Made by a program: the position numbers and the translations under genes. Positions 6,455 to 10,630 of a stretch of 10,630 nucleotides of DNA are shown here, in pieces; position 1 is the stretch's first letter, and every line of letters begins with the position of its first letter. Origin of the DNA: Ktedonobacterales bacterium (GTDB taxonomy: Bacteria > Chloroflexota > Ktedonobacteria > Ktedonobacterales > JADMIN01); assembly GCA_025450405.1 (NCBI GenBank), contig JANWHL010000089.1, forward strand, positions 1-10,630, in the 5' to 3' direction. Under the pieces are notes generated by a model. It made no database searches and was not told the DNA's origin. It saw only the letters and a list, made by a program, of their open reading frames with translations.

Positions 6455-6553
6455 TGATGCGGGACACCCAGGGGGACGCGCCGGCCAATCCGAGCGGTTT
6501 CGCCGTTGAATCGCGACGAGTAGATGTGCGTGGTCACGGAAAGGTGGACGCCC

Positions 6554-7525
6554 GTGACGATTGAGGTCTCGCACCTGGTCAAGACCTATGCTGGCAAGAC
6601 GCCAGTGCGCGCCGTGCGCGACATCTCGTTCGAGGTGAAGCGCGGCGAGATCTTTGGGTTTCTCGGCCCCAACGGCGCCGGGAAGACCACGACGATCCGC
6701 TGCATGCTGGACGTGCTGCGGCCCACCAGCGGGACGATCCGCCTCTTCGGGCTGGACGCCCAGGGCGATGTGCTGGCCATCCACCGGCGCATCGGCTACC
6801 TGCCCGGAGATGTGCGCCTGCCCGGCGAGCTGACCGCGAAGGCATTCCTGGACCGCTATTCACACATGGCTGGCCTCGAGCCCGTCCTGCGGCCACAGTT
6901 GCTCGAACGCTTCGAGATCCCGCTCAACCGGAAGCTCAAGGGCTTCTCAAAGGGCATGCGCCAGATGGTCGCGATCATCCAGGCATTCATGTGCGCGCCC
7001 GAGCTGGTGATTCTGGATGAGCCGACCAGTGGCCTGGACCCATTGGGCCAGCGCGCGTTCAACGCGTTCTTGCTAGAACAGGCGCAAGCTGGGCTGACCA
7101 CCTTTATGAGCTCGCACATCCTGAGCGAGGTAGAGCACACCTGCCACCGGGTCGCGGTGATCCGCACCGGCGAGCTGGTGGCGATCGAGGAGGTAGAGCG
7201 GCTCCGCGAGCGCGCCGGCCAGCTGATCATCGTCGAGTTCGCCGATGCGGTGTCGGCGGATGACCTGCGGGCGGTGCCCGGCGTCCAGGCGGTGGAGCGC
7301 CAGAGCAACGGCGCTTACCATCTGCGGCTCGCCGGTAGTATCGACCCGGTGATCAAAGCGCTGGCACGGCACACCATTCGGCGGCTGGCCGTGGAGGAGG
7401 CGCCGCTGGAGGACGTCTTCCTGAAGTTCTACGCGGAGGGCGGTTCCACCACGGGGAATAGCGACGAGTCGGCGGATGCCAGGTCCGTGAGCGCGCGGAC
7501 GCCGCGGGAAGGGGGGCCAGCATGA
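6554..7525 (+). CDS. ABC transporter ATP-binding protein, ABC-2 exporter type
   Basis: This 323-residue ATPase powers the permease encoded next. Counting from the GTG at 6554, the Walker A motif GPNGAGKTT is at 38-46, Walker B LVILDE at 151-156, the D-loop GLDP at 160-163 and the switch histidine H188 in SSHILSEV. The signature is FSKGMRQ at 131-137 instead of LSGGQ, and the Q-loop region reads GYLPGDVRLP; both variants occur in a known branch of ABC-2 ATPases. After the core (about 220) comes a regulatory C-terminal region and a Ser/Glu/Arg-rich tail from about 297. I prefer GTG 6554, with AAGGTGG at 6541-6547 six bases upstream, over ATG 6524, which adds ten non-family residues. The stop overlaps the permease start (ATGA). 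The substrate is unknown. Confidence 0.9.
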   Translation: MTIEVSHLVKTYAGKTPVRAVRDISFEVKRGEIFGFLGPNGAGKTTTIRCMLDVLRPTSGTIRLFGLDAQGDVLAIHRRIGYLPGDVRLPGELTAKAFLDRYSHMAGLEPVLRPQLLERFEIPLNRKLKGFSKGMRQMVAIIQAFMCAPELVILDEPTSGLDPLGQRAFNAFLLEQAQAGLTTFMSSHILSEVEHTCHRVAVIRTGELVAIEEVERLRERAGQLIIVEFADAVSADDLRAVPGVQAVERQSNGAYHLRLAGSIDPVIKALARHTIRRLAVEEAPLEDVFLKFYAEGGSTTGNSDESADARSVSARTPREGGPA

Positions 7526-8388
7526 CCGCACCATCCACCACTCAGCCGCGTCCCACCGGTGCCGTCGTGGCCCGGCCACGCGCGCGTGGCTTCCCCGTGC
7601 TGGCGGCGACACTGCTCGAAAGCCAGGGCCTGCTCGGCGCCGCCTGCGGCTACATTCTGATCATTGGTTTGCTCGTCGGCCTGCTCTTGCCCGCGTTCCA
7701 GACGCTCAACATCCAGGGGTATCTGACGGGGAGCCTGGGCGTGATTGTCGGGGGTGGCAAGCTGAACCCGCATACACCGCTATTTGCCGCGTATCTGGCG
7801 TTCGAGCTCTATGGCAGCTTCTTCTTCCTGCTCTTCGGCGGCGTACTGGCCTACACCGGCGGCGCCAGCATTGCCCGCAACATCGAGGATGGCACGATCG
7901 ACCTCACGCTGGCGCGGCCCATCAGCCGCACACGGTTCTATCTCGAAAAGTGGGCGGCGCTGCTGGTGGGTGAAGTGGCGATCATCGCGACCGCGCTGCT
8001 GACGGCCTGGGTATGTACGCTGATCTTCCCCGACGCCAAGCTGGATTGGCAATGGTTCCTGCTCGCGAACGTCGACATCGCCGCGATGCTCTTCCTGGTG
8101 GTGGGACTCGGTCTGCTGGTGAGCGCCCTGACGAGCGCCGCGCGGACGGGCGGTGGGATCGCCACGCTGGTAGTCGTATTGTGGTACCTCTGCCAGACCT
8201 TCGGGACGGCGGGCGATCGGCTGTCGTTCCTGAAATATCTTGGCCCCTACTATTACGCGCCAAGCTCGCAGGTGATCACCGCCGAGCAGTGGACTGAGCC
8301 CTGGAAGCTGCTGGTGCCGGCTGGGGTTGGGCTGGTGATGGGCATCGCCGGTTGGTACGTCTTCAACCGGCGCGACATCACGGCCTAG
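7522..8388 (+). CDS. ABC-2 type transporter permease
   Basis: This 288-residue membrane protein is the transport channel of the exporter. Hydrophobic segments are visible at about 40-58, 96-114, 145-168, 183-205, 211-229 and 262-281, giving six helices as expected for ABC-2 permeases. The stretch SIARNIEDGTIDLTLARPISRTRFYLEKW (split here over residues 116-144) is the typical cytoplasmic coupling segment following helix 2, with the G-T-x-x-L-x-L-x-R-P-I-S pattern. The protein begins with a basic, Pro-rich head of about 25 residues. Its ATG at 7522 overlaps the ATPase stop, so the two are translated from one message. No substrate-specific features, resistance determinant or adjacent regulator is seen. 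Confidence 0.9.
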   Translation: MTAPSTTQPRPTGAVVARPRARGFPVLAATLLESQGLLGAACGYILIIGLLVGLLLPAFQTLNIQGYLTGSLGVIVGGGKLNPHTPLFAAYLAFELYGSFFFLLFGGVLAYTGGASIARNIEDGTIDLTLARPISRTRFYLEKWAALLVGEVAIIATALLTAWVCTLIFPDAKLDWQWFLLANVDIAAMLFLVVGLGLLVSALTSAARTGGGIATLVVVLWYLCQTFGTAGDRLSFLKYLGPYYYAPSSQVITAEQWTEPWKLLVPAGVGLVMGIAGWYVFNRRDITA

Positions 8389-8580
8389 CGTGGATTCCAG
8401 GATGAATAGGCAACCGAGTGACTAATCGGGTCCCGCGCAGTGAAGGTCCACGTGCAAGTTCCGCGCGTAATCGCGAGCTTCCGGCGCGTCTCGTGGGGGC
8501 GGCGGACGAGCGGAGCGGAGGGGAGCGGCGGCTCAAGCACAGGGCTATTTTCGGGAGAATCCTGATCTGACGCGATCGCC
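8389..8580. other. Intergenic stretch after the ABC operon
   Basis: No gene and no convincing terminator are seen here. There is a short purine-rich run of GAGCGGA-like repeats around 8508-8530 and an isolated CTCGT/ACGAG inverted pair near 8490-8511. Nothing else is supportable. Confidence 0.4.
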
Positions 8581-8793
8581 TTACGGCGAGGCGGGTCGTT
8601 CCCCAGCGTAGCGCCTCGGCAGGTACGGCCCCATCTTGAGCAGGAGCACGCCGAGCTGGACCGCCGCCAGCGCTACCATCCACCCCGGCGATCGCGTGAG
8701 CCCGAGAAAGATCAGGAGGCCGCTCGGGATTGCCAGCGTCCGGATTACGTCCTTCCTGAAGACGAGGGTGGACCCAAGTCCGCTGAGGCCCAT
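8581..8793 (-). CDS. Small membrane protein, uncertain
   Basis: This frame of 70 residues (ATG at 8793-8791; a GTG directly upstream would add one) has two hydrophobic segments, TLAIPSGLLIFLGLT at about 19-33 and MVALAAVQLGVLLLKMG at about 39-55, then a basic tail LPRRYAGERP. Third codon positions are mostly G or C, as in real genes here, and the hydrophobic pattern is membrane-like rather than shadow-like. However, no good ribosome site precedes the start (only GAAG about ten bases upstream), and the start abuts a plus-strand coding-like frame running the other way. It may be a real orphan small membrane protein, a truncated gene whose 5' end was lost, or chance. I do not recognise a family. 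Confidence 0.4.
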   Translation of the reverse strand: MGLSGLGSTLVFRKDVIRTLAIPSGLLIFLGLTRSPGWMVALAAVQLGVLLLKMGPYLPRRYAGERPASP

Positions 8794-9020
8794 CACCGCG
8801 CTTCAAGCTGTTTCCGCGGTATCGCCGGCCCTCGCTCACGACTGCGCTGGGCATCACGCGGGCGAAGCGTAAGACGCGCACGGCGAGCGGCTATTACGCG
8901 CTTACGCGCCCGCTGCGCGCGCCGCGCAACTTCAAGCGGCGGATGCTGCGCCGCGCCGGCTATTACAGCGGCCCGATGAAGTTTATCCGGTTCCTCTCGC
9001 GCGCCACACGCTCCCGGTGA
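8787..9020 (+). pseudogene. Startless coding-like frame, basic small protein fragment
   Basis: After a TGA at 8784-8786 one frame stays open to a TGA at 9018-9020. It reads SPRFKLFPRYRRPSLTTALG, then ITRAKRKTRTASGYYALTRP, then RAPRNFKRRMLRRAGYYSGP and MKFIRFLSRATRSR. The residue mix is non-random (paired GYY motifs, FKRRMLRRAGYYS), and third positions are overwhelmingly G or C, so it looks like true protein-coding DNA for a very basic protein of about 75 residues. There is no ATG, GTG or TTG before the M of RRM, and no ribosome site. Either the start codon has been lost by mutation or deletion, or the gene uses an unusual start (a CTG is at 8808). I do not recognise the family. Confidence 0.45.
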
Positions 9021-9058
9021 GACGCACGCGCTGGGTGATGGGCGGTGTCTGAAACCGT

Positions 9059-9085
9059 CCGGACATCCAGGTTCAGAATGTCCGG
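9059..9085 (+). other. Perfect inverted repeat, CCGGACAT / ATGTCCGG
   Basis: CCGGACAT at 9059-9066 and ATGTCCGG at 9078-9085 form a perfect eight-pair stem with an 11-base loop. A competing pairing exists (CCAGG at 9067-9071 with CCTGG at 9089-9093; CCGTC at 9055-9059 with GACGG at 9103-9107). This is part of a structured region of about 100 bases. Confidence 0.5.
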
Positions 9086-9105
9086 GTTCCTGGGGACGCA
9101 AAGAC

Positions 9106-9138
9106 GGGGCCCACCCGCCGTGGTGGCGACTGGGCCCC
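9106..9138. terminator. Strong hairpin between convergent units, likely terminator
   Basis: GGGGCCCA at 9106-9113 pairs with TGGGCCCC at 9131-9138. Inside, after a two-by-two mismatch, CGCC at 9116-9119 pairs with GGCG at 9125-9128 around a five-base loop, giving 12 pairs in total. On the minus strand the stem is followed by GTCTTTGCG, a weak T-containing tail, so it best fits termination of the minus-strand gene at 9217-9567. It could also stop plus-strand transcripts from 8787-9020. Confidence 0.5.
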
Positions 9139-9216
9139 GCCGGGCCGTTGGGTGGCTCAGGGTGGGATGCCTCCGCACGCGGCATGCGCCGGCGGCACCG
9201 GACTCGCTGAGACGCA

Positions 9217-9567
9217 CTACGCGGCGTCGCTGGAACCGGTCTCGTGGTCCGACTCCTGGTCCTCGTCTTCGTCGGTGACGTTGAGCGCCCGTTCGAGCTG
9301 CACGCGCCGTGCGGCCCGTTCGCGCCGCAGCTGTTCCCACAGCTGTTCGATCTCCGCCCCCATCGCCCGCACGCGCGCGGCGTTCATGGCGGCCCGCAGG
9401 GGATGGGCCGAGGCGTAGCGATAGAGCTTCTGGCGTTCCCGCGTCAGCTGCTCAATGCGCGCCAGCGCGCCCTCGCGCGAGTTGCGGCGAGCTTCGATGC
9501 CCAGCGTCTCCTCGACGACGATCGCCTCGACCGCGGAGAGCTCGGTCTTGCGTGCGGCGACGATCAT
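9217..9567 (-). CDS. Small charged coiled-coil protein, function unknown
   Basis: This 116-residue protein is not one I recognise. The ATG at 9567-9565 is set by AAGGAG seven bases upstream. Residues 1-28 (MIVAARKTELSAVEAIVVEE) form a short conserved-looking head; residues 33-95 are strongly helical with heptad-like spacing and many Arg, Glu, Leu and Gln (ALARIEQLTRERQKLYRYAS, then IEQLWEQLRRERAARRVQLE), suggesting a coiled coil or helical hairpin. The tail from about 97 is acidic (TDEDEDQESDHETGSSDAA) and probably disordered. There are no Cys, no signal peptide and no membrane segment. It is transcribed alone, convergent to 8787-9020 and divergent from the DUF2089 gene. A dimerising or nucleic-acid-associated protein is possible but unsupported. 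Confidence 0.75.
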   Translation of the reverse strand: MIVAARKTELSAVEAIVVEETLGIEARRNSREGALARIEQLTRERQKLYRYASAHPLRAAMNAARVRAMGAEIEQLWEQLRRERAARRVQLERALNVTDEDEDQESDHETGSSDAA

Positions 9568-9874
9568 CGGGACGCTCCTTCAAGCGAGGCGACGTTCATC
9601 CCGGTTGGCAAATTTTCCGGGGGCCAGCCTCGCGTTCAGATTGTTAAGACGGTCCGCCGCTCGCCAGGCCACAGGAGATTTGACAGAGCGCCAGAAGTCC
9701 TGGCGGGTTCCTGGCCAGGTCAATTTCGGGTCAGTTCCAGGTCTGTTCCAGTGCGCCTAGCGGTTCGTCTCCGAACCAATATCACCGCGTCAATGACACC
9801 GCTTCTCCTGCCAGACCGCCGTGCGAGCGCGGGCCTGATCGTAACCCAGGATGGAATCCGGGCGTATACGTTGC

Positions 9875-9896
9875 GATGATGTCAAGATGATGTCAA
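9875..9896 (+). repeat. Tandem 11-bp direct repeat GATGATGTCAA x2
   Basis: GATGATGTCAA occurs twice without a gap, at 9875-9885 and 9886-9896. The period equals about one helical turn, so both copies face the same side of the DNA. It ends 47 bases before the -35 of the DUF2089 promoter, a position suited to an activator; replication slippage is the simple alternative. Confidence 0.6.
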
Positions 9897-9935
9897 CCAG
9901 CACGGCATTCTGAACGGCGCGATCAAGAAAATCAA

Positions 9936-9963
9936 CATGGATATTGACAATCTCAATACCATG
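9936..9963. promoter_or_regulatory. Operator-like inverted repeat over the DUF2089 promoter -35
   Basis: CATGG (9936-9940), one extra A (9941), TATTGA (9942-9947), a five-base centre CAATC, then TCAATA (9953-9958) and CCATG (9959-9963). The arms pair in 11 positions with a single bulge. The repeat covers the whole -35 TTGACA and most of the spacer, so a bound protein would block RNA polymerase. Confidence 0.5.
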
Positions 9964-9972
9964 CGCTACACT
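9944..9972 (+). promoter_or_regulatory. Sigma70-type promoter for the DUF2089 gene
   Basis: A perfect TTGACA (9944-9949) and TACACT (9967-9972, four of six including T1, A2 and T6) are separated by exactly 17 bases. Transcription would begin near 9979, giving a leader of about 45 bases that carries GGAGGAG. Confidence 0.65.
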
Positions 9973-10024
9973 CCAATGCGGAACACCCCGCAGTCCGACA
10001 TCAGTCGGAGGAGATCCCGAGAAC

Positions 10025-10519
10025 ATGCCGCAGACGTTCACGATCGACGGCTCGTGCCCCATCTGTGGCACCGCAATGACCGTGTCGCGCCTGGCGTGTG
10101 CCAATTGCGGCAGCGCCCTGGAGGGCTCGTTCCAGGTGATTTCGGGTGCCGCCGCCTCTGGCCGCCGCACACCAAGCGGTCCTCTGGCCGCGCGTGGCGA
10201 TGAGGCACGCTTCGGTCGCCTGGCCCGGCTCGACGCCACCCAGCTCGACTTCGTGGAGGCGTTCCTCCGCTGCCGGGGCGTCATCAAGAACGTCGAGGAC
10301 ATGCTCGGGATCTCCTATCCCACCGTCAAGTCGCGTCTGGCCGATGTGTTGAGCGCTATGGGCTTTGGCGCCGACGCGGACCTCCCCGATGGCGACCGGC
10401 GCCGCGAGCGGCGCGAGATCCTCGCCGACCTCGCCGCCGGCCGTATCAGCACCGAGGACGCTCACCGGCTGCTTCAGCGCGGGCCGGACGGGGCTGATGA
10501 CGATCGCGATACGGACTGA
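10025..10519 (+). CDS. DUF2089 zinc-ribbon/HTH regulator-like protein
   Basis: This 164-residue protein has the DUF2089 layout. An N-terminal zinc ribbon supplies CPICG (C11, C14) and CANCG (C25, C28). Residues 64-82 (FGRLARLDATQLDFVEAFL) and 83-113, with GVIKNVEDMLGISYPTVKSRLADVL, form the conserved core with a helix-turn-helix. A short C-terminal SHOCT-like helix pair (EILADLAAGRISTEDAHRLL, 131-150) and an Asp-rich tail follow. The family is predicted to bind DNA, but its targets are unknown. Between ribbon and core there is a Gly/Ala/Arg-rich linker (about 40-61) that seems longer than usual. The ATG at 10025 begins MPQTFTIDGSCPICG as family members do; GGAGGAG at 10007-10013 is 11 bases upstream, a rather long spacing. 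The inverted repeat on its promoter suggests repression, perhaps by itself. Confidence 0.88.
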   Translation: MPQTFTIDGSCPICGTAMTVSRLACANCGSALEGSFQVISGAAASGRRTPSGPLAARGDEARFGRLARLDATQLDFVEAFLRCRGVIKNVEDMLGISYPTVKSRLADVLSAMGFGADADLPDGDRRRERREILADLAAGRISTEDAHRLLQRGPDGADDDRDTD

Positions 10520-10541
10520 GACGATCCCGCCCATGTGGCTC

Positions 10542-10559
10542 GTAGACGTGGTAGACGTG
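10542..10559 (+). repeat. Tandem 9-bp repeat GTAGACGTG x2
   Basis: GTAGACGTG at 10542-10550 is followed directly by an identical copy at 10551-10559, just after the DUF2089 stop. It is short and may be slippage. Confidence 0.5.
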
Positions 10560-10602
10560 AGCGACAGGAGCACGACAGGACGGACGGCGCGGGAGCGGAC
10601 GC

Positions 10603-10630
10603 CAAGAAGCCACGGACAAGAAGCCACGGA
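10603..10630 (+). repeat. Tandem 14-bp repeat at the window end
   Basis: CAAGAAGCCACGGA occurs twice in direct succession (10603-10616 and 10617-10630), the second copy ending exactly at the window edge, so the array may continue. Two copies are too few to call it a longer array. Confidence 0.55.

Larger units (their letters stand above)
9568..10024. other. Regulatory intergenic region, repeat-rich
   Basis: No gene is supported in these 457 bases. The region holds a perfect hairpin CGCCAG-AAGTC-CTGGCG (9689-9705), the palindrome CCTGGCCAGG (9710-9719), two GTTCCAG copies 11 bases apart (9734-9740 and 9745-9751), a tandem 11-base repeat (9875-9896), an inverted repeat over the -35 (9936-9963) and the DUF2089 promoter. 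From about 9870 to 9975 it is markedly richer in A+T than its surroundings, fitting a control region. Confidence 0.5.

Noticed and set aside
6524..6553. ATG at 6524 as start of the ABC ATPase
   Set aside because: The extra ten residues are not ATPase-like; GTG 6554 has AAGGTGG six bases upstream and begins with the usual TIEVSHLVKTY-type opening.
9244..9879. A 211-residue plus-strand open frame
   Set aside because: It runs antisense to the coiled-coil gene 9217-9567 and then through repeat-rich non-coding DNA; no motif and no ribosome site.
1..10630. CRISPR arrays, tRNA or rRNA genes, insertion sequences, transposase or integrase genes
   Set aside because: None seen: no spaced repeat arrays, no tRNA T-arm-like segments in a cloverleaf context, and no transposase or recombinase motifs in any frame.

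Overview
The window is G+C-rich bacterial DNA with strong Shine-Dalgarno sites and third codon positions dominated by G and C. The gene mix (a DUF2089 zinc-ribbon/HTH protein, a radical SAM protein of about 430 residues with a long N-terminal extension, a TPR protein, small conserved orphans) suggests a Chloroflexota-like organism. That placement is an inference from gene content only; no rRNA, tRNA or other phylogenetic marker is present.

Layout from left to right. (1) 1-296 holds no intact gene, only a candidate promoter and a short startless coding-like stretch on the minus strand at the edge. (2) 297-1557 (+) is a two-gene operon of membrane-anchored DUF1214 and DUF1254 proteins. (3) 1658-3270 (-) is a coupled pair: a 110-residue acidic protein whose stop codon overlaps by one base the start of a radical SAM protein. 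(4) 3754-5574 (+) is a membrane-anchored TPR protein with a good sigma70-type promoter. (5) 5628-6353 (-) carries a NADAR-family protein that lacks its middle, followed by an unrecognised 118-residue protein. A hairpin at 5576-5618 lies between the convergent TPR and 118-residue genes. (6) 6554-8388 (+) is an ABC-2 type exporter, ATPase then permease, joined by an ATGA overlap. (7) 8581-9020 looks like a decayed or rearranged patch: a small minus-strand membrane ORF and a plus-strand coding-like frame without any usual start codon meet head to head near 8790. (8) 9217-9567 (-) is a small coiled-coil protein. (9) 10025-10519 (+) is a DUF2089 regulator-like protein with a TTGACA promoter that is overlapped by an inverted repeat.

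Functionally the window is a set of small independent transcription units rather than one pathway. The items most worth following are the acidic-protein/radical SAM pair, the internally deleted NADAR protein, the operator-like inverted repeat and tandem 11-bp repeat upstream of the DUF2089 gene, the startless coding segment at 8787-9020, and an RNA-like region at 9051-9150 that carries the GGGACGCAAAG string typical of c-di-GMP-I (GEMM) riboswitches but has no gene properly placed downstream.
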